In this document: positions 33,840 to 43,348 of the stretch, piece by piece
Layout of the letters: every line of letters begins with the position of its first letter
Position numbering within the stretch: position 1 is the first letter of the stretch
Assembly: GCA_022843745.1 (NCBI GenBank)
Contig: JALHNB010000024.1
Coordinates: forward strand, 1-56,002
Length of the DNA stretch: 56,002 bases
Direction: 5' to 3'
Source: Anaerolineae bacterium
GTDB taxonomy: Bacteria; Chloroflexota; Anaerolineae; Aggregatilineales; Phototrophicaceae
Notes under the pieces: generated by a model
Databases searched by the model: none
Seen by the model: the letters and a program-made list of their open reading frames with translations, nothing else
What the model was told of the DNA's origin: nothing
Made by a program: the position numbers and the translations under genes

Positions 33840-34652
33840 TCATCTGGTGTAAACGGCCAGAACCGCCGGAACAGGGTCAAGTGAAGGAAATATAAAGGGT
33901 GTCTGACTTTCTGGTGCGCGATAATACAACAGACTTGACCCACCGCCATCCAGATTGAGCGCGTTAACAATCTCCATATCGGCATCTGCCAAAAACGCGC
34001 TCAAATCACTCAGGCTTATGCCGATGAGGGGTGTCATCATCAATAAAATGCGCCCATTGCTATCCTGCGCGACAACCGTTCGTCGTGCTACTTGATTATC
34101 CTGGGTATTGGAATAGGCGATCTCGCCATCTAAAACCAGCATCGGAAAACCCTGTACGGCTTGTTCGAGCGCTTCCCCCTGATAAGGCTCCTGAATATTC
34201 GAGCGCACACGTGGGATTCCGTTCTGCATCGCAAATGTCCCGCCGCGATCCAAATAGGGCTGTCCATAAACGACTCCATCTGTCACAAGCAGACCAAGAA
34301 TCCGTGCTTCAAGGTCGAAAAAATTGGCGTTTACAAAAGCCACAGCCGACGATAGCGTTTCATCCCAACGGGCGATCCCCAGTGGTTCTCCAGGTCGATA
34401 ATGGGCGCGAAATGTGTAAATTGTCGGGTCAATACGTACTACGTGTACCTGTCCCAAAAAGTTGCCATCCGGCTGATAAACGCGCTGTTCCAGCCCTGGT
34501 GCAAGCAGATTCCAACCTGTTTCGGTTTCTACAGCAGGTGATGCGATCACTGGTTCAGACGTTGGTGAAACCGATGTTGGCGGAGCAGGTATTGGCACGA
34601 AGCAGCCCGCCAAAACCAGCATGAGATATATCAACTGCAAACATAGACGCAT
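33840..34652 (-). CDS. Lipoprotein with phosphodiester glycosidase (NAGPA/DUF2233) domain
   Basis: 270 residues. The signal ends at a clear lipobox LAGC (Cys16), followed by a Pro-rich linker. The catalytic domain (about 60-268) shows VNANFF, TDGVVYG, FPMLVLDGEI and the signature NLDGGGSS near 240. Relatives remove N-acetylglucosamine from phosphodiester-linked sugars or act on cell-wall glycans. It would work outside the membrane. AGGAGG lies just before the ATG at 34650-34652. Confidence 0.85.
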   Translation of the reverse strand: MRLCLQLIYLMLVLAGCFVPIPAPPTSVSPTSEPVIASPAVETETGWNLLAPGLEQRVYQPDGNFLGQVHVVRIDPTIYTFRAHYRPGEPLGIARWDETLSSAVAFVNANFFDLEARILGLLVTDGVVYGQPYLDRGGTFAMQNGIPRVRSNIQEPYQGEALEQAVQGFPMLVLDGEIAYSNTQDNQVARRTVVAQDSNGRILLMMTPLIGISLSDLSAFLADADMEIVNALNLDGGGSSLLYYRAPESQTPFIFPSLDPVPAVLAVYTR

Positions 34653-34679
34653 AAACCCTCCTGAGCCGTGTCTTGACTC

Positions 34680-34708
34680 TTGTCCGGTGTTTTGTTCCAT
34701 GCTATACT
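34680..34708 (+). promoter_or_regulatory. Promoter of tRNA-Val
   Basis: TTGTCC (34680-34685), 17-bp spacer, TATACT (34703-34708). The tRNA starts 28 bp after the -10. Confidence 0.6.
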
Positions 34709-34736
34709 TTTGGAGGTCAATTACAAGATCGAAAAA

Positions 34737-34810
<74 letters not shown>

Positions 34811-34833
34811 AGTGAACACAAAAATTCAAAACA

Positions 34834-34863
34834 AAATGCCTTCGTTTGAAAGGCATTTTTTAT
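34834..34863 (+). terminator. Terminator after tRNA-Val
   Basis: AAATGCCTT (34834-34842) pairs with AAGGCATTT (34850-34858), followed by TTTATT, 24 bp past the tRNA. Confidence 0.8.
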
Positions 34864-34969
34864 TCCGTAACTGAAGGCATTCAACATAGCTGTCGGTTAT
34901 CGCCTATGCAAGAACACATGACCTGTGTCCCGGCATTGAGAGCCGATTGTTGTGGCTATACCTCGCCTA

Positions 34970-36256
34970 TCATGTAAGAGCGAGGCCGGACATGCTGTTA
35001 TATTTTTGCCACATCCCCGCATAGGATGGCTCGTCAAAACGCAGATCGCTGCGCCCACCCACGCGGTTTATCCAGACTTCTGTGGCCTGTTCAGCTTTCT
35101 GGAAACAGTAGTCCATAAATTCTTTCTTTTGCGCCAGCGTACCCTTCATCACCGACGGCGCTTCCGCGAGAAATTCATCTTCGAGTGCATCAAAATCCTG
35201 ACGTATTTCCGGCACAAGGTGATGAAAATCGGCCATTGCGCGGCGGTGCAGCAGTTCGTGCTTCCACCATAACGCGCGAGGATCATACTGCTCAGTCGGC
35301 AGCGGCCCGATATTCGGCAGATCAACGCCGACGAAAACAGGCTTGAAAATCGAAACGCATGTGCCGGATGTCGCTGTGAACCAACCGATTACACCGTCCG
35401 CGCTCATCTCGGCAACCATCGCACCCACAGCCTGCCATTGGCGATACTGCGGTGCGCCCGCATGTACGCAGATATTCTGATGCACTTCGCCAGCCGCCGG
35501 GTGATAACCTTCGCCATGCTGCCGCAGCACGTCAAAAGCCGTTCTCACCGTGATATTGCCTTTGGCGGCAGCGAGTCCATTATAAGAGCAAGCCTGCCGT
35601 TCGCGTGAACCAATACGTGCGATAATTTCGGGTTCGCCATAGCTGCTTGCCCAATCCCTGCGCTCGGTGAGCGATGACAAATCCCAATCATCGCCAATCG
35701 AAAGGACATTTGAGATCGAGCCAATCGAATCGGTGACTTTTTTGGCAACCCACTGGCGGCCAGCCGTTTCAAGAATCCAGGCCTCCGTAGGATCGGCAAT
35801 CAGATATGAGCCATCGAAATGGGAGTTACCTGTCAGTTCACAATTTCCCCCCTGGCCGATTTGCTCAAGAGCTGTCGTGATCGCTCCAACAGCTTCGAGC
35901 GCTGTCCTGCCGCGTTCGAGTCCGATTCGCAGCATATCGATGACCATCAGACCCTCAGATTTTTCATCTTTTTGCAGTGTCGTAAAAACCGCTTCGTTGC
36001 CGATGGCGACACCATGCTCGTTGATGCCGATCTCCGCCCCCCATGTCCAGAAAGATTTGCCCAGAATCACTTCATAAGTTTCTGCAACCTGCGGGACGAC
36101 CAGATGCGTTGCCTTGAAAGCCGCCCCGGAGAGATGCTTCCGCCCCGGAAAACGCACGAGCGCGTGGGCTTCGTTGACCTGGCAATCGGCGCTCTTGCCG
36201 AGAATAACAGTATGATTTTGAGTTGCTGTGGGCAGAGCCACAAAAGAGTCGCACAT
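34970..36256 (-). CDS. C69-family (secernin-like) Ntn-hydrolase peptidase
   Basis: 428 residues. The N-terminus MCDSFVALP puts Cys2 at the mature N-terminus after Met removal, as in C69 dipeptidases and secernins; GINEHGVAIGNEAVFT and DPTEAWILETAGRQWVAKK follow the family. Other Ntn hydrolases such as acyl-CoA:6-APA acyltransferases are related. The ATG at 36254-36256 was chosen for Cys2; an in-frame start 23 codons upstream would bury it. It is divergent from the dppA-like gene, so peptide uptake and dipeptide cleavage may be linked. Confidence 0.83.
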   Translation of the reverse strand: MCDSFVALPTATQNHTVILGKSADCQVNEAHALVRFPGRKHLSGAAFKATHLVVPQVAETYEVILGKSFWTWGAEIGINEHGVAIGNEAVFTTLQKDEKSEGLMVIDMLRIGLERGRTALEAVGAITTALEQIGQGGNCELTGNSHFDGSYLIADPTEAWILETAGRQWVAKKVTDSIGSISNVLSIGDDWDLSSLTERRDWASSYGEPEIIARIGSRERQACSYNGLAAAKGNITVRTAFDVLRQHGEGYHPAAGEVHQNICVHAGAPQYRQWQAVGAMVAEMSADGVIGWFTATSGTCVSIFKPVFVGVDLPNIGPLPTEQYDPRALWWKHELLHRRAMADFHHLVPEIRQDFDALEDEFLAEAPSVMKGTLAQKKEFMDYCFQKAEQATEVWINRVGGRSDLRFDEPSYAGMWQKYNSMSGLALT

Positions 36257-36329
36257 AATCAATGGCCTCAGAATATTTCCAAAAATAACTCGTAAATTAT
36301 ATTGTCCGATGAAACGAGGTGTCAATAGA

Positions 36330-36419
36330 TTGACTCTTACAGATTTAGGTGTTAATTTTTGCCTGTTTTCACTATTTCACAGGGGTATATTGACCTATAT
36401 CCTCAATCAATGGATTGAG
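36330..36419 (+). promoter_or_regulatory. Promoter and palindrome upstream of dppA
   Basis: TTGACT (36330-36335), 17-bp spacer, TAATTT (36353-36358). A perfect inverted repeat CTCAATC-AATG-GATTGAG follows at 36402-36419, 30 bp before the gene. It could be an operator or a 5' mRNA hairpin. Confidence 0.5.
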
Positions 36420-36450
36420 CATATACGTTTTATTATTTGGGAGGAAGCCA

Positions 36451-38031
36451 ATGCGAAAGTCGTATCAAAAATTTGCCTTTTGTTCTGTGGTCGTTCTTCT
36501 GGTCATGCTGGGCTTGAGTTTGCAGGTGCTTGCTGCGCCGTCCACTCAAAGTGCTGACTGCACGCCAACAGGGGAAGTCAAGCGAGGCGGCGAACTGCGG
36601 TTTGCGCGTCCAGAAGAACCCGCCACCTTCGACCCGACAGTCCCCGGTGATAATGGCTCGATTTGGGCGATGACCCAGATTTATAGCACGCTCACCCGTG
36701 TTGATGACACCGGTACAGGCATCGTCCCAGACCTTGCTGAATCCTGGGATGTTTCTGAGGACACCCTGGTTTACACCTTCCATCTGCGTGAGGCCAAATT
36801 CAGTAATGGAAACACCGTCACCGCCGATGATGTGGTCTTTTCTTTAGGCCGCGCCCAGGTCGGCAGCTATGCTTTTATTTTCGAGCCGCTTGATACAATT
36901 GAAGCGCTCGACGCGAGCACCGTCCAGGTCACGCTCAAGCGCCCATATACCCCCTTCTTGTCGGTAGCTGCGTTGTTCCAGGCTTCTATCGTCCCCAAAG
37001 ATGTTTTTGAGGCCGACCCAGAAGCATTTGGAGATAACCCGATTGGCAGCGGCCCATTCATGCTGGAAGAATTTTCACGCAGCGAACAGGTCGTCCTGGT
37101 TCCGAATCCCAATTACTGGGAATTGGGCGCAGATTGCAATCCACTGCCGTATCTGGACAAGGTAACACTGCTGTTTATTCCAGACTCGAACTCGCGTGTA
37201 CTCGGTTTCCGCAATAATGATTATGACGTGATTCAAAGCGTACCGCCGAACGAAGCCCAAAACATTCAATCAACGGACGGCGTGACGCTGGAAGTCGCCC
37301 CCTTCTATGGGCTGGCTTATGTCTACTTCAATCATCAAAAACCGCTTCTGAGCAACGAAAGTTTCCGTCTGGCGCTGAATTACGCGGTAGATCGTCAGGT
37401 CATTCTCGATCTGGTCTACTTTGGCTACGGCGAAATTCCTAACAGCTATATGCCGAAAATGAATTTCTGGAGCGCGGATGTACCACTCATTCCCTATGAC
37501 GTGGACAAAGCAAAAGAACTGCTGACCGAAGCAGGTTACGCTGGTGAAGCACTCAATCTTCAGATTTCTGCCGGCGATGCGCCATCCAAGCAAATTGCCA
37601 CGATTTTGCAGCAGTTCTGGACGCAGGCTGGCATCAACGTGACCATTGTCGAGGTTGATCCTGGCTCGTCATTTAGTGCAATTGCGGAAGGAACTTATGA
37701 CACCGCGTTAGGCTATATCACCAGCGACATCAATGATGATGATGAACTGGCCTCATTGCAAGCGGATTTCCAGATGTCCGGTTTCAACTCATTCTTTAGC
37801 TGGTATCAGAGCGACGAAGTTTCAGCTCTGCTCAAACAGGCCCGCGAAACCGCCGATCCTGAAGAACGCGCAGCAATATACGCGCAGACACAGGAAATGG
37901 TCTATATGGACGGTTACAGCCTGCCCCTCAATTTTGTTCCGGCCCTCAATGCTTACTACAACTATGTCAAAGGGTGGAAGAATCTGACAACGGGCTGGTG
38001 GTGGCTCAAGTCGGTCTGGTTAGATCAATAG
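36451..38031 (+). CDS. dppA: ABC transporter substrate-binding protein, family 5 (peptide/nickel type)
   Basis: 526 residues. A signal peptide of about 30 residues (CSVVVLLVMLGLSLQVLAA) precedes the SBP family 5 fold: GGELRFARPEEPATFDP, IVPDLAESWDVSEDTLVYTFHLRE, DDVVFS, NPIGSGPFMLEEF, VDRQVILD. It captures oligopeptides or similar ligands outside the cell for the permease below. GGGAGG precedes the ATG at 36451. A terminator-like hairpin separates it from dppB, so it is probably made in excess over the membrane parts. Confidence 0.9.
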   Translation: MRKSYQKFAFCSVVVLLVMLGLSLQVLAAPSTQSADCTPTGEVKRGGELRFARPEEPATFDPTVPGDNGSIWAMTQIYSTLTRVDDTGTGIVPDLAESWDVSEDTLVYTFHLREAKFSNGNTVTADDVVFSLGRAQVGSYAFIFEPLDTIEALDASTVQVTLKRPYTPFLSVAALFQASIVPKDVFEADPEAFGDNPIGSGPFMLEEFSRSEQVVLVPNPNYWELGADCNPLPYLDKVTLLFIPDSNSRVLGFRNNDYDVIQSVPPNEAQNIQSTDGVTLEVAPFYGLAYVYFNHQKPLLSNESFRLALNYAVDRQVILDLVYFGYGEIPNSYMPKMNFWSADVPLIPYDVDKAKELLTEAGYAGEALNLQISAGDAPSKQIATILQQFWTQAGINVTIVEVDPGSSFSAIAEGTYDTALGYITSDINDDDELASLQADFQMSGFNSFFSWYQSDEVSALLKQARETADPEERAAIYAQTQEMVYMDGYSLPLNFVPALNAYYNYVKGWKNLTTGWWWLKSVWLDQ

Positions 38032-38042
38032 TAAATGTTGCG

Positions 38043-38082
38043 AATGGGGATGCAGTGTTAACCTGTGTCCCCATTGTTTTTT
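38043..38082 (+). terminator. Intercistronic terminator between dppA and dppB
   Basis: AATGGGGA (38043-38050) pairs with TCCCCATT (38068-38075), extended inward by CAG/CTG, then GTTTTTT. It lies inside the operon, 12 bp after dppA, so it should cause partial termination. Confidence 0.75.
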
Positions 38083-38101
38083 GAAAGGCTTGAGTGAATA
38101 A

Positions 38102-39043
38102 ATGCGGCTGGCGAGCTATATTCTGAGCAGGTTACTGCAAATGATTCCGGTCTTGATCGGCATCACGATATTTGCGTTTTTGTTCATTCAACTCCTCCCT
38201 GGCGACCCCATTCAAACGATGCTTGGGGGAAAAGCCTCGCCGGAAGCAATCGAGGCCGCACATCAAAAGTTTGGCCTCGATCAACCCTTACCGATCCAAT
38301 ACCTGTTATTTCTGCGTAACGCGCTTCAGGGTGATCTGGGAACGTCCATTACACAGCGAACGCTGGTTAGCGGCCTCATCGCCGAGCGCTTTGTTCCCTC
38401 AATTTTTCTGTTGATCTATGCGATGATTATTGCCATGCTGCTGGCACTTCCGCTGTCACTGATAGCGGCGCGGCGAAGTGACCGTCTGGTCGATCACACC
38501 ATTCGTATCTCCGGCATGATTACCATCTCAATGCCCGCATTCTGGCTAGGGCTGCTGCTCATTCTGTTGTTCGGCCTGACCCTCGATCTTTTTCCCATTT
38601 CAGGATGGGGCGATGATTTCTTAGGTCACATCCACTCTCTGTTTTTGCCTGCGGTGGTGATCGGCCTTGCCACTGCACCCGTTCTGATCCAATCCCTTCG
38701 CTCGTCACTGCTCGATACCATGCAAATGGATTTTATCGAAGCCGCCCGCGCTAAAGGCTTAAATCCAAATCGTATTATGATCCGGCACGTTCTACGAAAT
38801 GCGCTCATCCCGATGGTTACGGTTCTGGCTGTGAATGTGGGGTGGTTAATCGGTGGCAGCGTGGTTGTTGAAAATGTATTCTCAATTCCGGGGATTGGTC
38901 GCCTGCTCGTTCAAGCGGTTTTAACACGCGATTATCCGACCATTCAAGCGCTGACGCTGGTCTTTGGAATCCTGGTTCTGATCGTCAATCTGATCACCGA
39001 TCTGACTTATGCAGTGGTTGACCCACGAGTAACCTATCAATGA
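38102..39043 (+). CDS. dppB: ABC transporter permease, DppB/OppB type
   Basis: 313 residues with six membrane helices. It has the N-terminal FLFIQLLPGDPI of OppB/DppB and the EAA loop FIEAARAKGLNPNRIMIRHVLRNALIP that contacts the ATPase. It forms the peptide channel with DppC. It starts about 70 bp after dppA and overlaps dppC by 4 nt. Confidence 0.92.
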   Translation: MRLASYILSRLLQMIPVLIGITIFAFLFIQLLPGDPIQTMLGGKASPEAIEAAHQKFGLDQPLPIQYLLFLRNALQGDLGTSITQRTLVSGLIAERFVPSIFLLIYAMIIAMLLALPLSLIAARRSDRLVDHTIRISGMITISMPAFWLGLLLILLFGLTLDLFPISGWGDDFLGHIHSLFLPAVVIGLATAPVLIQSLRSSLLDTMQMDFIEAARAKGLNPNRIMIRHVLRNALIPMVTVLAVNVGWLIGGSVVVENVFSIPGIGRLLVQAVLTRDYPTIQALTLVFGILVLIVNLITDLTYAVVDPRVTYQ

Positions 39044-39927
39044 GCGTAAAATCTGTTGCTTTACCGATTCGAATCCGGCGATTCAATCCAGGCGCGTGGC
39101 GGAATGTCGTCGCCGGGTGGCCTCTAAACCTGAAAATCGGCCTCACGATGCTGATGACGATTGCGCTGGCTGGCATCTTCGCGCCTGTGCTAACGCCATA
39201 CGACCCCATCATCGGCGATTTTCAAAATGCTCTGGATCCACCGAGTTGGGAGCATCCGTTTGGGACAGATAATGTCGGGCGGGATGTGTTTTCGCGCGTA
39301 CTCTATGGCGCTCGGATTGACTTGCAAATCGGCTTCATCGCTACCTATGTCCCATTTATCTATGGTGTCGCGTTGGGCGCGATAGCGGGTTATGTCGGTG
39401 GCTGGTTTGATACACTGTTGATGCGTCTGGTTGACATTACCATTGCCTTTCCATTTTTGGTCATCATTATCGTCATCCTGGCGATTTTAGGCCCTGGCAT
39501 CCAGAATATGTATATCGCCGTGTTTGCCGCTGGTTGGACGATTTATACTCGGTTGGCGCGTGCTGAAATGCTGGTGATTCGCCAGCAGGAGTATATTCTG
39601 GCAGCGCAGGCGCTCGGATACAACCGGATGCGAATTATTTTTCGCCACGCTGTACCCAATCTGATTGGCTCGTCAATCGTATTTTCAATGTCTGACTTCG
39701 TGCTGAATATTTTGTTAGCATCTGCCTTAAGCTATTTCGGTATCGGCGTTCAACCACCTGCACCGGAGTGGGGTGCGATTGTGACCGATGGGCGCGATTG
39801 GCTGCTACAAGCATGGTGGATTTCAACACTTCCGGGATTCGCCATCATCTTTACAGGTGTAGCTGCCAGCCTCATTGGAGATGGCCTGTCGAAAATTATC
39901 AGCCAACGGAATACGCCTGTTTTATAA
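39040..39927 (+). CDS. dppC: ABC transporter permease, DppC/OppC type
   Basis: 295 residues. The N-terminal cytosolic segment and first helix (KIGLTMLMTIALAGIFAPVL) are followed by HPFGTDNVGRDVFSRVLYGARI, diagnostic of OppC/DppC, and the EAA-type loop YILAAQALGYNRMRIIFRHAVPN. It pairs with DppB in the membrane. Its ATG overlaps the dppB stop (ATGA). Confidence 0.92.
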   Translation: MSVKSVALPIRIRRFNPGAWRNVVAGWPLNLKIGLTMLMTIALAGIFAPVLTPYDPIIGDFQNALDPPSWEHPFGTDNVGRDVFSRVLYGARIDLQIGFIATYVPFIYGVALGAIAGYVGGWFDTLLMRLVDITIAFPFLVIIIVILAILGPGIQNMYIAVFAAGWTIYTRLARAEMLVIRQQEYILAAQALGYNRMRIIFRHAVPNLIGSSIVFSMSDFVLNILLASALSYFGIGVQPPAPEWGAIVTDGRDWLLQAWWISTLPGFAIIFTGVAASLIGDGLSKIISQRNTPVL

Positions 39928-39940
39928 CTCTGTGAGCGCT

Positions 39941-40933
39941 ATGCAATCATCAACACATCCGTCGCCTCTTTTAAGTATTCAAAATTTCACAACCGAATTT
40001 CGCTCCTCCGGCGGCAAGATTGTCGCCAATAAGAATGTTTCGCTCTCGATTGACCACAGGCGAATTCTGGGTATTGTCGGCGAGTCTGGCAGCGGAAAAT
40101 CTGTCCTCTGCCGTTCGATTTTGCGCTTAATTCCTTCTCCCCCAGCTTATGTTACGGAAGGGGAGATCACATTCAATGGTCGAAATTTATTGGCGCTCTC
40201 GGAAAGTGAGATGCAGGCAATCCGGGGTGTGGAAATTGGCATGATTTTTCAAGACCCCATGACCAGCCTGAATCCGGTTTGGCGCATTGGCGACCAGATT
40301 ACGGAAACACTGCGCGTACACAAGGGGATGGGTCGCCGGGAAGCCCGCGAAGTTGGCATTGATCTGCTGCGTCAGGTTGGGATCCCCAGCCCCGACACAC
40401 GCTTTGACGAATACCCGCATCGGCTGTCCGGCGGGATGCGCCAGCGGGTTGTGATTGCAATGGCGATGGCATGTAAGCCAAAACTGCTGCTTGCCGACGA
40501 GCCAACGACAGCGCTGGATGTAACCATACAGGATCAGATTCTTGCGCTGATGCTCCAGCTACAAGAGGAGGTCGGCATGTCCATTATTCTGGTTTCCCAT
40601 GATATGGGCGTGGTGGCTGAAACCAGTGATACGATTGCGGTGATGTATGCGGGGCAGGTTGTCGAAACCGCACCCACCGAGGCGATTTTTAACCGTCCCA
40701 AGCACCCCTATACACTGGGATTGTTGCAGTCCATCCCGCGCATTGAGTTTAAAGTGGATCGTTTAGTGCCGATGAAGGGCCAGCCCCCCAACCTCCTCAA
40801 GCTGCCAAAGGGCTGTCCATTTGCCGAAAGATGCGCGTTTGCCTCGCCGGATTGTATCGAGACACCTGTCGCCTTGCGTGAAGTAGAACCCGGCCATTTT
40901 AGTGCTTGCTTATACCCGGAAAGATTAGCATGA
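39941..40933 (+). CDS. dppD: Oligopeptide ABC transporter ATP-binding protein, DppD/OppD type
   Basis: 330 residues. Walker [10 protein letters not shown]-loop [10 protein letters not shown], signature LSGGMRQRV, Walker B LLLADEP and the switch His in VSHDMG are intact. The C-terminal oligopeptide-type extension has the Cys-rich [14 protein letters not shown] that in relatives binds an iron-sulfur cluster. It hydrolyses ATP to drive DppBC. ATG 39941 was chosen to fit homology; an in-frame start at 39875 would overlap dppC. Confidence 0.92.
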   Translation: MQSSTHPSPLLSIQNFTTEFRSSGGKIVANKNVSLSIDHRRILGIVGESGSGKSVLCRSILRLIPSPPAYVTEGEITFNGRNLLALSESEMQAIRGVEIGMIFQDPMTSLNPVWRIGDQITETLRVHKGMGRREAREVGIDLLRQVGIPSPDTRFDEYPHRLSGGMRQRVVIAMAMACKPKLLLADEPTTALDVTIQDQILALMLQLQEEVGMSIILVSHDMGVVAETSDTIAVMYAGQVVETAPTEAIFNRPKHPYTLGLLQSIPRIEFKVDRLVPMKGQPPNLLKLPKGCPFAERCAFASPDCIETPVALREVEPGHFSACLYPERLA

Positions 40934-41940
40934 GCGATATTGTTCTTGAGGTTAAAGACCTGAGTAAAGCTTTTGAGATGCCGCGTTCATTATTCGATGC
41001 GCTGCGTGGACAACCTACTAGAAAACTCGTCGGGGTCGATCAGGTGTCGTTTAAAATTGAGCGACATGAAACACTCGGATTAGTCGGCGAAAGCGGCTGT
41101 GGCAAAACGACCTTGGGACGCTGTATTCTGCGGCTGCAACAGCCAACTGGCGGCAGCATTCTATTCGAAGGCCAGGATATTACACGCGCGAGTGAGCGCG
41201 ATTTACAGCCTGTTCGCCGCCGGATGCAGGTTGTTTTTCAAGACCCCTATTCATCCCTCAACCCCCGCATGACCGTTCGACAGATGATTGTCGAGGCTTT
41301 ACGATTTCACAAAATATGCTCACGCGCTGAAGAAGATGCTTATCTGGAAAGGCTTCTCAAAACTGTCGGCCTTAACATAGATGCCGCCGATAAGTTTCCC
41401 CGTGCCTTCAGCGGCGGGCAGCGACAACGCATTGGGTTGGCACGTGCGCTTGCCGTTCAGCCTGCGTTTCTGGTCGCCGACGAGCCTGTTTCCGCGCTGG
41501 ATGTCTCTATCCAAGCTCAGGTGTTAAACCTCCTGACTGATCTGCGTGATGAATTCGGGTTGACCATGCTGTTCATTGCGCATGAACTCTCCATTGTCCG
41601 GCACGTTTCAACACGTGTGGCGGTGATGTATCTGGGTCAAATTGTCGAGACAGGCACTACGGACGAGGTATTTGAAAATGCGCAACACCCTTACACCGAG
41701 GGGTTGCTGAGAGCGCTGCCCCGACCCGAACCGAAGCGCCGAGATCGCAAAATCGCCCTTGAAGGGGATATTCCCAGCCCAATGAATGTGCCGAAAGGGT
41801 GTCGCTTTCATACGCGCTGTCCGATTGCTCAGGAAATCTGCCGCACGAAAACACCTCCACTGCGCCAACTCAGCCCCACCCATCATGTCCTTTGCCACCT
41901 GCGTCCAACGCCAGATTGGAATCCCGCAATATTGGCTTAA
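40930..41940 (+). CDS. dppF: Oligopeptide ABC transporter ATP-binding protein, DppF/OppF type
   Basis: 336 residues. Walker [42 protein letters not shown] and the switch IAHELS are present, with the C-terminal [14 protein letters not shown] cluster motif. It forms the ATPase pair with DppD. The start overlaps the dppD stop by 4 nt (ATGA). It ends the plus-strand operon before a bidirectional terminator. Confidence 0.92.
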   Translation: MSDIVLEVKDLSKAFEMPRSLFDALRGQPTRKLVGVDQVSFKIERHETLGLVGESGCGKTTLGRCILRLQQPTGGSILFEGQDITRASERDLQPVRRRMQVVFQDPYSSLNPRMTVRQMIVEALRFHKICSRAEEDAYLERLLKTVGLNIDAADKFPRAFSGGQRQRIGLARALAVQPAFLVADEPVSALDVSIQAQVLNLLTDLRDEFGLTMLFIAHELSIVRHVSTRVAVMYLGQIVETGTTDEVFENAQHPYTEGLLRALPRPEPKRRDRKIALEGDIPSPMNVPKGCRFHTRCPIAQEICRTKTPPLRQLSPTHHVLCHLRPTPDWNPAILA

Positions 41941-42017
41941 CTTTCTCGCTTTTTTCGCGACGAGTCCCACTCTAAAGGTGATTCGGTACACGCACGTATC
42001 CGAGACAACATGAAATT

Positions 42018-42053
42018 AAAAAGCGTTTAGGGCATTCACCTTAAACGCTTTTT
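42018..42053. terminator. Bidirectional terminator between dppF and the BMP operon
   Basis: AAAAAGCGTTTA (42018-42029) is complementary to TAAACGCTTTTT (42041-42052). The A-tract and T-tract on both sides let it act for both converging operons. Confidence 0.85.
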
Positions 42054-42082
42054 GTAGCGAAGTTTGACTCAGAAACGGATCG

Positions 42083-43255
42083 TTATTGTGGGATCGTGCC
42101 GACCACACCTTCGACGAGGTAATCAGTTGTCTCAAGAGTCGGCGTATCAGGCTTTTCGCCTTCGGCAATGGCGACGCTGCCATCCTGAGCCAGAATTGGG
42201 CCTTCGAAGGGATACAGTTCACCGCTGATGATGGCATCACGGGCTGCTTCGGCAGCTTCCTTGACCTCATCCGTCACACCGGGGCCAAATTCAGAAAGAG
42301 CGACTGCGCCTTCAGCAACACCAACGCGCAGCAGTTCCGGCACATAAGTACCGTCGAGCGCCTCAACAACCAACTGAGACATCAACGGCCCCCATACCCA
42401 GCGCGATCCGGTGATCCATTTTTCACCCGCAACTGAGCTGGCATCGGCGTGATAGCCCACTGACCAGATTCCGCGACGATCCGCCACTTCTAATACTGGC
42501 TTCGGGCAATCCTGATGCTGGGTGAGTACGTCGATGCCCTGATCGACCAGACTGTTAGCGGCTTCCGCCAGCACTGCCGGATCGCACCAGTTACCGGAGA
42601 ACACGACGGTAGTAGTCGCGTCTGGGTTAACCGATTTCGCGCCCAACTCAAAGGCATTGATATTCAAGAGAACCTGTGGGATTGGGAAAGCAGCGATGAA
42701 ACCCAACTTATTGCTTTCTGTCGTCAAGCCAGCCGCCACGCCAGAGGCATATTCCATCTGCCAGATTTCACCGAAGAACGAGCCGACTTTTTCGGTTGGT
42801 TCGAGGCCGCCCATATGAAAGAAAGTAACATCTGGAAATTTCTCGGATACGCTGAGTGCGGGGTCATAATGACCGTAGCTCGTCGGGAAGATCAGATTCG
42901 CGCCGCTGCGGATCATCTGCTCCATCGTGCGCTCGGCCTCTGCATTTTCCGGCACATTCTCGGCATAGATCGTCTCGACATTCGGCAGCAGCTTTTCGAT
43001 GCACAGCCGTCCCTGATTCGCGGCGTAGTTATAGCCGAAATCATCCACCGGGCCGACGAATATGAAGCCGATTTTGGCCGTGTAAGTGGAAAGATCGCCC
43101 GTTGCAGAGAGCGCCGTCAACATTTCTGCGGCTGCTTCACTCCCAAGAGGGCCGCAGGGATCGGGTTCTTCCGCATCCTGCGCGATAACCGCCTGACTAA
43201 ACAGCCCGATAATCAGCAAAAAAACCAAGAGATGGGTGCGCATAAATCGTTTCAT
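42083..43255 (-). CDS. BMP-family ABC transporter substrate-binding protein
   Basis: 390 residues. The signal peptide (THLLVFLLIIGLFSQAVIA) is followed by the BMP/PnrA-like fold: KIGFIFVGPVDDFGYNYAANQGR, ANLIFPTSYGHYDP, FPDVTFFHMGG, DVLTQHQDCPKPV. Known BMP proteins bind nucleosides, purines or autoinducer-like sugars. Being the last gene of an operon with biuret-hydrolase-type enzymes, this one may bind a ureide or nucleobase breakdown product. ATG 43255 with AAAGG was chosen. Confidence 0.88.
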   Translation of the reverse strand: MKRFMRTHLLVFLLIIGLFSQAVIAQDAEEPDPCGPLGSEAAAEMLTALSATGDLSTYTAKIGFIFVGPVDDFGYNYAANQGRLCIEKLLPNVETIYAENVPENAEAERTMEQMIRSGANLIFPTSYGHYDPALSVSEKFPDVTFFHMGGLEPTEKVGSFFGEIWQMEYASGVAAGLTTESNKLGFIAAFPIPQVLLNINAFELGAKSVNPDATTTVVFSGNWCDPAVLAEAANSLVDQGIDVLTQHQDCPKPVLEVADRRGIWSVGYHADASSVAGEKWITGSRWVWGPLMSQLVVEALDGTYVPELLRVGVAEGAVALSEFGPGVTDEVKEAAEAARDAIISGELYPFEGPILAQDGSVAIAEGEKPDTPTLETTDYLVEGVVGTIPQ

Positions 43256-43348
43256 GAAAATAGACCTTTCGTACATGAGTGTCTGTAGAGTTCGGATAAG
43301 CAATGACAAAAGAAAATGCTGCTCTGTATCAGATAACAGCCTCCTGGG

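Noticed and set aside
42054-43348. Purine-type riboswitch for the BMP system
   Set aside because: No purine riboswitch core was seen upstream of the operon or its internal genes.
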